This document shows, piece after piece, positions 53,051 through 63,446 of a DNA stretch of 64,000 nucleotides. Made by a program: the position numbers and the translations under genes. The notes beneath the pieces were generated by a model that was not told the origin of the DNA, searched no databases, and saw only the letters and a program-made list of their open reading frames with translations. The DNA comes from Syngnathus acus (lineage: Eukaryota; Chordata; Actinopteri; Syngnathiformes; Syngnathidae). Where the stretch lies: NCBI RefSeq assembly GCF_901709675.1, contig NC_051094.1, forward strand, positions 18,328,501 through 18,392,500, written 5' to 3'. Numbering within the stretch: the stretch's first letter is position 1; each line of letters starts with the position of its first letter.

Positions 53051-53535
53051 GAGACCCAGGATCTCCTCGATCGCGGCCGTTTCAGCGGCTCTCCTTTCCT
53101 ATTAAGATTGTTGCTTTTGTTATCCGCTCGGAATAGTTTAGCTGTCTTTGTTAAGACCGCGGGAACTCGTTTATTTTCACTAGCGTACACTCACACTAGC
53201 TTAGCTTAAGTTAACGGTTTCAAACCAGATTCTGACACTCCCTAATGTCAAGGCTGTCTTCATTTAAAAAAGAACTGAACGGTTTAAAGTATGACTATGA
53301 TAGAGAAACAAAAGAGATTTAAAGCATAAAAGATCAAAATAATCATTAATCGAAATTAAATGATTATAAAGTAGAAATTTAATGAATAAGCAAGAAAGAG
53401 AATTACAAGTTTCAATTGTTCGAACAACTAACAATAATTTCCACTCACCATTCTCAATAGAGCAAAGATTATTCAGTCTCGAAGTTCTCTCGATTCAAAA
53501 CTCATAAATATACTAAAAAGGGCAAGAGGCTAGAG
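53051..53535. other. Unassigned right flank of the chromovirus
   Basis: Continuation of the sequence at 43016-43278 after the provirus. AT-rich after 53250. No gene seen. Confidence 0.35.
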
Positions 53536-53543
53536 GTCTAAAA

Positions 53544-54098
53544 CAGTGGTCCACAACCTTTTTTGCGCCACGGACCGGTTACATGTCAGAAATATTTTCG
53601 CGGACCGGCATTTATATAAATAAATAATACATTTATATAAATAAATAAATAACACATTCATAATAAATATATAAATACGATGAAATAAAATGATACGACT
53701 GACATAAAAACAAGTACAAATGACAAAAATAAAACTCACCATTACGTTGAATTAGTGGGAGCACTGAGTTTGTTTCTCAGAAACTAGCCGGTCCCATCTA
53801 GACGTAATCGGAGACAATGACACCCGAAGTGATTAAGGTTTGTCTTTTATTGCAGGATGCTTGGTCTCCATGTGTTGAAGCAGTTTTGAATGCTTCATTG
53901 CCTGGTTAGTTAGCCTGTCGCCACATATTAGCTTTGCGGGCTCGACTGGGGAAACATGTCACGTGGCCGGGAAGAGTGTCTTGACCTGAATTAATTGATC
54001 GTCGATAATTATTATTTTTTTCTGTGCGGCTTGGCGGCCCGGTACCAAGTGACCCACGGACCGGTACCGGTCCGCGGCCCGGTGGTTGGGGACCACTG
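53544..54098 (+). mobile_element. Complete hAT MITE, perfect 8-bp duplication
   Basis: Termini CAGTGGTCCACAACC and GGTTGGGGACCACTG are flanked by GTCTAAAA at 53536-53543 and 54099-54106. 555 bp, with cggaccggt repeats near both ends and a TTTATA-rich left interior. No transposase. Its left half is also present, inverted, at 1149-1333. Confidence 0.95.
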
Positions 54099-54106
54099 GT
54101 CTAAAA

Positions 54107-55798
54107 TGCTGATTGGTGGAAAAGTCGAGTGATCAGTTCTCCTTGTTCCAAAATCCGAATTCTGTTTAAAAGAACAGGCTGGCCTAAAGAATGGAGATGA
54201 CCACGCCCTAAAAATGGCTCCTCTCTCCTGCACCGAGGTCTGCATCTCCTAGCCTGTCTTTGAGCTTAAAATTTGACTAAATCCAATTTGAAGATAGTAT
54301 AAATTCATTTTAACGGACCTTGGGTTAATGTCAGAAAGAATGAAATCTATCTTTGTCTAATCTGCGTTCTCGACCCACGGCAGTAGCCGCAGGGGCCATA
54401 CCCCTGACGGGGAAAGCCCACCGGGCGAGAGAGAGCAGTGCTCTTTGTCCGAACGAACCTTTTATACCAGTCCAGTTCGTGGGTACTATGCCTGCTTGGT
54501 CACGTACCAGTTTTTTTTCCATGACGTCATACATTGGCCTCAGATGACCCAAATGCTTCCAGAATAGACTGCACCTGCATCTCGGCCGGTCTCAACCGGA
54601 TTCAACCAGATGAGGTGACCATGTTCTCACGGAAGTAACAATTTTCTCAGGGATGCTTCATCCTGTTTCCCACTCCCAAATCTTGTCAACTGTCCATCAA
54701 CGTGACATTTGCAATTTTTTTTTTCTCTGACTTGTGTTCCGTCAAACAGCATTTTGTTTATGCCTCAACTGGAAAAACGTGACCGAGGTCACGCTCCTGT
54801 GTGGGATCTCAGTCTTCCCCCACTTAGTATCACCATTAACCCTTTCTGCCTCCTTGTCTTCGCTGACATTTATACATTCATGTGTAAATGGAACATCAAT
54901 ATTACATACATGTTTGATACTGATCAAACATTGTGACAATAATAACACATTCTTTCACAATAGTCAATTTAACACATAATCATAACTATGATCGTGGATT
55001 CTCTTAGTTAGCAGGTTAAAACACTCAAGCATCTTCAAAACGTATTTTGACAAGCTGGTGACCTCTAGGTCAAGCTCAAGCGTGGGATTGCAGTCTTCCA
55101 CCCACGGTACCACTGTCAGCCCCCTGTCCTTACTCAACTCTTAATACATTCATGTGTAAATGAAACATCAGTGCTATGATGCTGCTCAAGTTGCTATTAA
55201 CTATACAATATTGCAAAGCAGAATAAAATAAAGTATATTGCAGCTTACTCTAACTGTGATTAACATGTCTCATTCTCATTAGTTAACGATGAGCATGGGC
55301 TTCCCTAGTTAGCAAATTAAAATATTCAAGCAGTTTCAAAGTATATTATAGCAAAACAAAATAATATAACTCACTCCAAAATTGTGTGTTTCTGTGCCTC
55401 AGAACAAGTCTTCATCTAATTGATGACTTTTTAAACTATTAATTTACTATGTTAGGTCAATCTGACTTTGGCACCATCTTCTGGTGAAATTTGGAACGGG
55501 AATGGAGGTTTACTGGTTCAACCAACAAATTCCCCTTTACCAACTTAAGAATAGTTAATTTTGAAGAACTAACTTTTAAGTAACCCCTACTCAGGCCCCC
55601 TTCTTCAGGTCTTCCATGTCAAGCTTTGAAATTTGTAATTTCATTTTAGCCAATTCGTCTGGGCCAAATACAATACACACTCACGCACCATCTTTTACCC
55701 TCCTATCCACCATGTAACTTGACCATGGACTACCCATGATCAGTGTCCCCTCTGAGCTGCGAAGCTGCGCAATTGCGCACTGGTCGCACAGTCTATGC
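54107..55798. other. Unassigned repeat-like region with an internal duplication
   Basis: No coding motif. 54330-54560 is GC-rich and the rest AT-rich. Blocks such as ttcatgtgtaaatg (54878, 55149) and tagttagca.gttaaaa.actcaagca (55004, 55307) recur in the same order, indicating an imperfect direct duplication of roughly 270-300 bp. It could be an LTR-like or satellite-derived sequence. Confidence 0.4.
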
Positions 55799-56172
55799 CA
55801 GACATGGGCAAACTACAGCCTGCGGGCCACATCCGGCCCACGGGGCCGTTTAATCCGGCCTGCCAAACCTGAATAAATTGTATTATTAAACTTTTTTTTT
55901 TGTCATTTTCCCTGCAATTACTATGTTTCCCCAATAGATAGGGAAGCGCCCGCCCGCGCATTTACTCCCGGAAGCTGTGTCAGAAAGCTCGGTGCACAGT
56001 CATAAGTGCGTGTACGTACTAAGTAGGACGGACCCGGCGCACTCCGCGCTCTATTTCCATCAGTGCCGAATTTCGAGTGTGGGCTGTGACGTCAGCATTC
56101 TCGTAATTCGCGCGCGAAGCTTTCAGATACAGTTTTACGCTAATGACACCCACAAACCTTCCTCTGGAATCC

Positions 56173-56536
56173 ATCCATTCATCCATTTTCCGAACCGCTT
56201 AGTCCCCACGGGGGTCGCGGGCGTGCTGGAGCCTATCCCAGCCGTCATCGGGCAGTAGGCGGGGGACACCTTGAACCGGTCGCCAGCCAATCGCAGGGCA
56301 CACAGAGACAAACAACCATTTGCACTCGCACTCACACCTAGGGACAATTTGGAGTCTTCAATCGGCCTACCAAGCATGTTTTTGGGATGTGGGAGGAAAC
56401 CGGAGTGCCCGGAGAAAACCCACGCGGGCCTGGGGAGAACATGCAAACTCCGCACAGGGAGGGCCGGAGGTGGAATTGAACCCGCACCCTCCTAACTGTG
56501 AGGCGGACGTGCTACCCAGTGCGTCACCGAGCCGCC
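56173..56536 (-). mobile_element. tRNA-type SINE, antisense, 13-bp duplication
   Basis: TCCTCTGGAATCC at 56160-56172 and 56537-56549 brackets 364 bp. In sense (right to left) it begins GGCGGCTCGGTGACGCACTG, contains a TAGCACGTCCGCC A-box-like region and the B box GGTTCAATTCC, which matches the pol III consensus. It ends in GGATGAATGGAT-type tail repeats. The same family, more diverged, is at 62370-62715. Confidence 0.92.
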
Positions 56537-56559
56537 TCCTCTGGAATCCTTCCATTAAA

Positions 56560-56795
56560 ATGAGTAGCCCGAGGAAAAGAAAGGTGGACACTGAGTGCCG
56601 AGTGTTTAAAAAAGAGTAGACAATTTGGCTCGACCTACGTGTGAGCAGACGTTCAGCCACATGAACGTCAACAAAGCCCGTCACAGATCTAGGTTAACGG
56701 ACCGACACCTCGGCTCTATCCTAAGAATTACCACAACAAATTTTACTCCCGACCATGATGCATTTGCAAAAAAGGGAGACCAACAATACTATTGA
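56560..56795 (+). pseudogene. hAT transposase remnant: N-terminus fused to C-terminus
   Basis: From the ATG at 56560 it reads MSSPRKRKVDTECRVFKK, then a shifted frame gives the C-terminal motif FSHMNVNKARHRSRLTD, RHLGSILRITTTNF and a TAA. These are the two ends of a hAT-Charlie-type transposase with the zinc finger, RNase H-like core and insertion domain deleted. The parallel copy at 31713-31895 joins in frame. Confidence 0.7.
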
Positions 56796-57181
56796 TTTCT
56801 TTATTACCATAATTCTCGGACTATAAGTCGCGTTTTTTTTCCATAGTTTGGGTGGGGGGGGGCGACTTATAATAAGGAGCGACTTATATGTGTTTTTTTT
56901 CAAATATTTTCCCCCCCAAAAAAAAAGTGAAACCGCGATAAACGAACCGCGATGTAGCAAGGGATTACTGTAATTTGAATTTCAAGTGACGTCAGCAGCG
57001 CGACGCGGCGTGGCGCGGCGGTTGTTTACATACAGGACAAAGATTGATCACGAGATGACGAAGATGACGAAGGGCCCCACGTACTACCGGCATCATTAGC
57101 GGCTTTGTTTCTAAGTGACACGGCGGACGAAGAGTTTGAAGGATTTGGAGTGACACAGAAGGTTTGAAAAACTATTATGGA

Positions 57182-57500
57182 TTTTACCCACGCCTGGTCC
57201 TACTCTCCGGAGCTCTCTTTCACCTCCGTGGATTGAAGTCGGGGGCCGGCGCTCGGCCGGGTGGCTGTCCTGGGACGGTGGATGGGGCTCGGACATGGCT
57301 TTTACGCACGCCCGGTCCTACTCTACAGAGCTCTCTTTCACCTCCGTGGATGGAAGTCGAGGGCCGGCGCTCGGCCGGGTGGCTGTCCGGGGACGGTGGA
57401 TGGGGCTCGGTCATGGCTTTTACGCACGCCCGGTCCTATTCTATGGATCTCTCTTGCACCTCCGTGGATGGAAGTCCACGCCGCCACACCCCTGGAAGTT
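57182..57500. repeat. 118-bp tandem repeat (about 2.6 units)
   Basis: Units starting TTTTAC(C/G)CACGCC(T/C)GGTCC at 57182, 57300 and 57418; GC-rich, open in several + frames (57164-57511, 57261-57515) because the period is not a multiple of three. No protein domain. Confidence 0.92.
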
Positions 57501-57885
57501 TGTTTTGTTAAATAAAGAGCCGTTTACCAAACCCACGTCTTTCCTTGTACATTGTTAATGCTACAATCTAGTTATGTACTAGATCTGTGGAATAACGACG
57601 AGGCTGATGTCAGGGCTCACGCGCGGCGTTGTTGACAAAGGACGAGGAATTTGATCGATGGATTTAATGATTTAGAGTGCACAGATGGTTTGATATTATT
57701 GCTTACCGTTTTTTTCCATGTATAATGCGCAAAATTTAACCAATTTATTGTCCTAAAATCCGTGGTGCGCATTATACATGGGTACAATTTAAAAAAAAAA
57801 ATTCTTTTTTTAATTTTTCTTTTTTTCTTTTTTTTTTTTTTTTTTGAAGAAAATCATGGTACAACAATTTTTGAAGAAAATCTTG

Positions 57886-58072
57886 TCACGGATGGAGTGT
57901 GGAAAGGAAGAGGGCGACCAAGTGCAGCTTGAACCAGGGTTCATTGGAGGAACTCAAAACACAGACTTGGTAAACTAACATAACTCTCTAACAAAACCAA
58001 CAACAGGACTGACCGACAAAGACGTGGAACAAAAAGACAGGGGGACATTACCAAAGACAGGAACAGAAACCT
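57886..58072. other. Inserted segment not in MITE copy 1
   Basis: TTGTCACGGATGGAGTGTGG to AGGAACAGAAACCTG has no counterpart in 22463-23772, so it is a private insertion. No motif recognised. Confidence 0.45.
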
Positions 58073-58242
58073 GTGTTATTGTCAAATATTGTATGTTTTT
58101 TAATCTCCATCGCGGACTGGACGTCATACGGAGGCAGTATCACTGCGCATGCGCACTATGGATCCAATGCGAATAGTCCTCTTCTCTTCTTGACTGACAA
58201 TGAATGTGATAGTTTAATACATACAATCAGCAAATAACAAAA

Positions 58243-58624
58243 TACGTATTACAGGTAATATTTTATTTCACAACACTTTGCCTTGTTCCTTTCGTCTCTG
58301 CTGTTCACTTCAAACACGCTCCATACGAACGCAATGCTCTCGTATCAGACGCTTGCTCGATCACCTGCTCGTTTGCTGTCACAATGTACCCTACACAAAT
58401 CCGAAACATTTGTTGCGGCTCCGAGTCACGACGAGGGGCAAGTTTTGGTTTCCAAGGGTGTTTTTATTCCTCTTCAACTTCTCTCCCATACAGAGCCGCC
58501 TTTTTCACATGTCCGCACGTCACTTTCCTCTCTTTTCATTTTAACCTAACTGATCGTGGTGGTGCCTTTATGGGCAGTCGGAGAAATCAACGCCAACAAA
58601 AAAAATACATCCAGCCTAGTTAAG
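58243..58624 (+). repeat. 381-bp shared cargo block with small ORF, copy 2
   Basis: Partner of 23053-23433. The 88-codon frame is at 58283-58549. The only visible residue change is Thr to Ala in HTNTMLSY/HTNAMLSY. Confidence 0.6.
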
Positions 58625-58626
58625 AC

Positions 58627-58845
58627 CATACCAAAGACTATAAAAATGGGACCCATTGCCTCCCTGCTTGGCACTCAGCATTAAGGGTTGGAATTGGGGG
58701 TTAGATCACCAAATGATTCCCGAGCGCGGCGCCGCTGCTGCTCACTGCTCCCCTCTCCCCCAGGGGATGGATCAAAATCACACGGGGAGGGGTCAAATGC
58801 AGAGGACAAATTTCACCACACCCAGATGCGTGTGTGACGATCATT
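58627..58845 (+). mobile_element. SINE-like teleost repeat
   Basis: ACCATACCAAAGACTATAAA with GGGACCCATTGCCTCCCTGC and a CAAATGCAGAGGACAAATTT end: the wording of an abundant fish short interspersed repeat. Pol III boxes were not clearly seen. Confidence 0.5.
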
Positions 58846-59719
58846 TTTTCCAGCATTGACATGCCATTTTTAGGGTGCGTATTATACATGGGGGCGCATT
58901 ATACATGGAATAAAACGGTATATAATAGTTGTTTGATTTCTAATTTATATGTCGTTATATGGGCCTGTGGAATATTTTGAAGTGCAAGCGCCGTCAGCCG
59001 CGCGCACCCATTGTTGACAAAGGACGATCGATGGATTTAATGAATTGGAGTGACACAGATGGTTTTATAAACGTGTTATTTATGTAATAGTTTTTTTTTA
59101 AATAACTCTGAATGTTACGTCAGGGCCGTTCTCAGCTCTTCGTTTGTGTTTGTTACGTTAGCATACCTATCGTTTAGCCTGTTGTTGCTCGTTCATGACT
59201 GTTCTTGGTGTTGGATTTTGTCGAATAAATTGCCCCCCAAAATGCGACTTATACTCCGGAGCGATTTATATAGTCCGAAAATTACGGTACTTTATTTAGA
59301 TGTATTCTTTCACTGATTCTTCAAGATGATGTATTTAGTCAGAATGTTTGCCTTTTGATGTGACTTCGCCTCATTAGAAAAACATATTTCTAAAATCTAA
59401 CCTGCAGGCGCTGAAGTGATGGAAACTACTATTCATAATAACAGTGTCGTATATAATGAGAATCACTGATAGTAGTTTTTTGGTGAAATATTTTTTTAAT
59501 GCCGTTAATAAATGCATTTGTTTTCAAAAAGCTTTTTTTTAATATCCATGCTTTACTACCTACTAAAACTACAAACCTTTTATGCAATGACCTTTACATG
59601 TCATTTCTATTACTTCACGCAAACACTACATCCATCTGCTCCTGGTTCGGCCCCCCGGTCTAAATTTAGAACCAAATTCGGCCCGTCAGTCAAAATGTTT
59701 GCCCACCCCTGGTCTAACC

Positions 59720-59953
59720 TAATAGAATATGTACACATTACTGTTGCTCTCGCTTCAGTTCCAAGACTTAAAAAAAACGCCTTTTTTTAAGCATTTTTTC
59801 ATTTGCACATTTTTGTCCGATCACGCAACTGCAGTGCACCGCTACCGCTGAACGCGCAACCGTAGCGCGCCGCTGACCACGCAACTGCACCGCGCTGGTC
59901 GCATTATTGTAACAGAGCCCTCACTGAAATTTAGAAAATATTTTTTTACGGAC
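59720..59953. mobile_element. Fragment of the mariner-type tandem-repeat MITE
   Basis: 59790-59945 matches one unit of the 185-bp repeat inside 13064-13932 (CGATCACGCAACTGCAGTGC, GCGCTGGTCGCATTATTGT). Termini absent. Confidence 0.7.
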
Positions 59954-60440
59954 GATAAATCCGATGTTGATAATTAGCCCTGCTCGTCATCAGCACCTAT
60001 TTAGGGAAAACACTGTAAATCTTGATGAATGTACTATTACCCAAAGTGATTCTGTAATGAATCTCTGTGTTATATTTGACCAAACTCTCCTTTCAAAAAC
60101 ATATTAAGAACATAACTAGAATTGCGTTTCTTCACCTCCACAATATTGCTTAGATCCCTTCAATTCGTTCAACCCGTGAAGCAGAAATTATTATACATGC
60201 GTTTGTTAGGTTGTTGCTTGATTATTGTAATGCTTGTTTCTCTGGTCTTCCTATGTCTAGTATTAAAAGTTTAAATTTAGTACAAAACGCTTCAGCTAGA
60301 CTGCTCACGAGGACGAGAAAGTTAAGGTTAAAGTCCCAATGATCGTCGTCAGAGATTATTATACATGCGTTTGTTAGGTTGTGACTTAATTATTGTAATG
60401 ATTTGTTCTCTGGTCTTCCTATGTCTAGTATTAAAAATTC
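59954..60440 (+). mobile_element. Old L2-B fragment with partial duplication
   Basis: Diverged copy of the L2-B thumb region (compare 48145-48520): sense pieces like VIFDQTL, IAFLHLHNIA, IIHAFVRLLLDYCNACFSGL. The 90-bp block around ttattatacatgcgtttgtt at 60188 recurs at 60358. Confidence 0.75.
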
Positions 60441-60944
60441 AAACCATCACCAGGAAACACCAACCAATGTGGGTTTTATGATCATGTCATATCTACAGTT
60501 GAAAACAGAATTATATTTCCACCCCAAATCCTCAGCCAACAGATAGTTGATGGATTGGGGTTAGGTTTGAGGAGCCTTTCTTGCGGCTTGCTATGAGCTT
60601 GGGATGAATGCATTCACACTTTGTATCTCAGGCTGCTAATCCATCAGCAGATCAGCCATTTAGCAGCAGCACAGGACCTCAAAACCTGAAAAGCCAGCAT
60701 GAGGGGAGGAGGGAGAGTGCTAATAGTTTAACAGCTGCTTATGGAACAAGTGTTGCACACATGCACACTACTTCCCATATGGCATGGGGCCAGATGACAA
60801 AACCTCAACAAAGTTCAAGGACATAGGCGGTTTTACAGGGTGGCATCTTGCCTCCCCTACAAATTGTTTTGCCACCCCACTAGGCAATTAATCTATCAAT
60901 GATAAATTAAAAATTTTATTAGAAATGTTCCTTATATTTTCAAT
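60441..60944 (+). other. Unassigned region with one exon-like ORF
   Basis: An open frame 60608-60826 encodes MHSHFVSQAANPSADQPFSS and a Ser/Gln/His-rich remainder. TTTGTATCTCAG before GCTGCTAATCC could be an acceptor, but no donor-phase partner was found. No recognised domain; may be chance. Confidence 0.25.
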
Positions 60945-61131
60945 ATAGTGATTGATTGAACATTTATTGATCCCGGGGGTGGAGAAATTCAGGCCCCAGC
61001 AGTATCGATACCACAGAGCGGGTATACAAAAGACACACAGATGGCATGAGCGCAACTCAATAGGCTCTCATAAGGCTGCCACACAACGGGGCCACAAAGA
61101 AAGTCAGAAAGTGCGAAAGTTTAACTGGATG
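60945..61131 (-). mobile_element. LINE 3' UTR-type fragment
   Basis: Matches 27638-27820: GATTGATTGAACATTTATTG then ATCCCGGGGGTGG, and caggccccagcagtat, gagcgcaactcaatagg. Confidence 0.7.
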
Positions 61132-61935
61132 GAGAGTTCTGGCGGTCTCCCAAAAGAGGGGAGAGGGCTTCCTCCCTGCTCCTGTCGGTGTATGTATTAC
61201 TGAGGTGCTGGTTGGTCTCTTCTTCTGGGCATACCAGACTTTTTCTGTGCTTCTGCCCCAGCAGCTGTTTATGAATTGAAATAAATTTGCTGTGTGTAGC
61301 CTTGCTTGCAAGCCTTCTCCCTGCTCCTTTTTCTGTGCCAGTCAGCACACCGGATCAAAATGAGCTTCTTTTGTAAGATGTTCTGGAGCTCTGACAGACC
61401 AGGTCCCCCCCTCCCCCCCTTTTCTCGCCTTCCTGAAGTGCTGTCTCACGGTCTTCAGTTCTCTCCTGAGTTGGGAAATCTCAGCCTCGCGTCAGTTGGC
61501 CTAGTGATGATTTTGGCCTTAGGTTGCGTGATGCCAAACCTCTCAACCCCAATACTGGTAATCAACGTGCACATCAGCTGGAAACGCTGATTGACTCCAC
61601 CCTTTGACAATGCCTCCAGGGTGGAATCACCATCCTCGTCAAACTGGCACTACTCGGACTCCTTGTGAGTGGCAGGCCATAATCAAAATACTTTGCGATG
61701 TTCCGATGGTCTACTAGGTGCAGCCAGCAGGGCTTGGAGGTTCTGGCCACTGTGAGGTGGTTCTAGGACCTGGTCCTCCTCCGTCTCACTAGAGACAATG
61801 TTTAGCACTGACTCTGCGCGTTGCTCTGCTTGCTTACAAGCAATAATTACAATGCAAAAAGAGATTTCGTTCTGTTTATTGTTTTGTTTGTGATTATTTT
61901 GTGTGTGGGGGAACTTGGTCTCGAACTCCAAAAGT
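61132..61935 (-). pseudogene. Non-LTR retrotransposon ORF fragment (pre-RT linker)
   Basis: On the minus strand, in several frames: SVLNIVSSETEEDQVLEPPH, QFDEDGDSTLEALSKGGVNQ, RFGITQPKAKIITRPTDA, REAEISQLRRELKTVRQHF, ILQKKLILIRCADWHRKRSR and FISIHKQLLGQKHRKSLVCP. This order (acidic segment, QPKAK, coiled basic segment, ADWHRKR, KQLLG) is the linker preceding RT in an abundant group of fish non-LTR ORFs. At least four frameshifts or stops. RT itself is absent. Confidence 0.6.
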
Positions 61936-61998
61936 CTTGGTCTTGTCTTGGTCTCAAAAACATTTCACATTTACTTTGTAACAAGATTGTTGTAAACC

Positions 61999-62165
61999 AT
62001 TGGTTCTTAACCTTGTTGGCGGTACCGAACCCCACCAGTTTCATATGTGCATTCACCGAACCCCTCTTCAGAAAAAAATTCTAAATGCTTGCACTAAACT
62101 AAAAATAAACACTCCCTTGTTTGACTTGAGTGATAACACAAAGAAAAAATATGAAAGCCATGCTT
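61999..62165 (+). mobile_element. hAT MITE end fragment
   Basis: CATTGGTTCTTAACCTTGTT then GGTACCGAACCCCACCAG is a common fish hAT terminal region. The right end was not found. Confidence 0.55.
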
Positions 62166-62369
62166 TCAGGACAAGACTAGGTTTTCCTAATTCCTAATAA
62201 GTGTCTGTGGAGAACTCTTTTCCCTTCCCATGTAGTGGTTTCACAAGATTTACTGGACTGTCTTTTCCTCTCTTTGTTTGACAATATGTACTTTGTTTTC
62301 CCAGTTTGCACGTATATTACCAGGCCCTTCTCTTTCAGTAAGATTTTGAAGTACATCTCCAGGCAGCAA
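62166..62369. other. Unassigned spacer
   Basis: Nothing supported. Confidence 0.3.
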
Positions 62370-62720
62370 GGTGTAGCACTGGTTGGCACAGCCGCCTCAC
62401 AATCAAGAGGTGCAGGGGTCGATTCCAGCTCTGGCCTTTCTGTGTGGCATTTGCATGTTCTCCCTACCTGTGTGGGTTTCCTCTGGGTACTCCGTTTTTT
62501 TGCCACATTTCAAAAACATGCATGGTTGGCCAATTGACTCTAAATTTTCCGTAGGTGTGATGGTGTGTGTGAATGGTTGTTTGTCTATGTGTGCCCTGCA
62601 ATTGGCTGGCAACCAGTTCAGGGTGTACCACACCTACCGCCCAAAGACTGCTGCGATAATCTCCAGTACGCCTGCGACTGTCGTGAGGATAAAGAAATTA
62701 AGGAAATGGATGCATGGAAT
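62370..62720 (+). mobile_element. tRNA-type SINE, + strand, diverged
   Basis: Same family as 56173-56536. A box TGGCACAGCCG fits the pol III consensus exactly; B box GGGTCGATTCC has one mismatch. Body phrases GCATTTGCATGTTCTCCC, TGTGCCCTGCAATTGGCTGG; tail AAATGGATGCATGG. Confidence 0.85.
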
Positions 62721-63446
62721 TGAGGTTGTAATACTGAGATTCAGGGGGCGTATTACAGAAAACTTCCTATTTTAAGTCAAAAGTTAAGATAGGATGAGTC
62801 GATACGATTTTTTCCAGTTTGGTATTACAGGAAGCAAATCCTGACTCCGTTTAGGAATCTTATCTTATCTTTAGAAATCTAAATCTAATTTTAGAAATCT
62901 TATGAGTTAGGAATCCTAAATAAGCGATCTAAACGTCTATGATCGACTTTAGTGTCTGTTACCTAGCAACTGATGCTATATTGTGTCTTGTGAAGTGTCG
63001 CCTTGTTAACAAAAACTACCTAGCCGAGAGTGTGAGAGAGAGAAAGATAGAGACGTAAACTAAGTATGGATAGCACCACTAAACAGCGCTGCTATAGTAT
63101 TATAAGTATGATGACTTACCCGGATTAACGGAGCCTATTCAATTTGTTGCCAACGAGACCCAAGAAGTTTCCTACCACAATCATGTCTTGCCGCGCTGTC
63201 CTGTGTACATTTTACAATATTTCACGCACGACGTATGTGTTGTGTCGTAAACGAACACGTGTAGTTTAATAAATGTAAATTGTAAATTTAAATAAACAAA
63301 ATAACACAAATGCACGAGAGCACTAACAGAACGTGCGTAGCCTACATCTTGCATGCTCTTATTTACTTACTAGCCCACTCAACTCATGTTACAGTATGTT
63401 GGGCTCCACCTAGTGAAGGGGATGAACATGAAATCATTGCCTATAC
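62721..63446. other. Possible Harbinger-like remnant and AT-rich spacer
   Basis: GGGGGCGTATTACAGAAAAC at 62744 and a second tattacagga at 62823 resemble PIF/Harbinger-type MITE termini, but no paired end or 3-bp duplication could be shown. The rest is unassigned. Confidence 0.25.

Larger units (their letters stand above)
57706..58918. mobile_element. TA-flanked MITE, family 'CCATGTATAATGCGC', copy 2
   Basis: Flanked by TA (57704-57705, 58919-58920). Starts CCGTTTTTTTCCATGTATAA, ends ATACATGGAATAAAACGG. Poly-T stretch at 57782-57845, the shared 381-bp cargo at 58243-58624 and a short SINE-like repeat at 58627-58845. Confidence 0.85.
56807..59287. mobile_element. TA-flanked MITE, family 'CCGTAATTTTCGGACTATAA', copy 2 (long)
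   Basis: Flanked by TA (56805-56806, 59288-59289) and inserted in the hAT. The uninterrupted hAT sequence at 63840-63880 shows the empty site. Left terminus CCATAATTCTCGGACTATAA, right ATATAGTCCGAAAATTACGG. Left interior matches 25560-25800 inverted. It then carries a 118-bp tandem repeat and the second MITE. Confidence 0.88.
55799..59711 (+). mobile_element. hAT deletion derivative containing a SINE and two nested MITEs
   Basis: The left end CAGACATGGGCAAACT (55799) and right end (reverse complement CAGGGGTGGGCAAACA, to 59711) are similar hAT termini. Flanks GTCTATGC (55791-55798) and GTCTAACC (59712-59719) agree at 6 of 8 bases, a decayed duplication. Interior sequence matches 31761-32277 (left side) and 63447-64000 (right side), confirming one family. 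Without insertions it is about 1.05 kb. Confidence 0.82.

Noticed and set aside
57164-57558. Repeat-protein genes in three overlapping frames
   Set aside because: All arise from one 118-bp tandem repeat whose period is not a multiple of three; no domain or start context.
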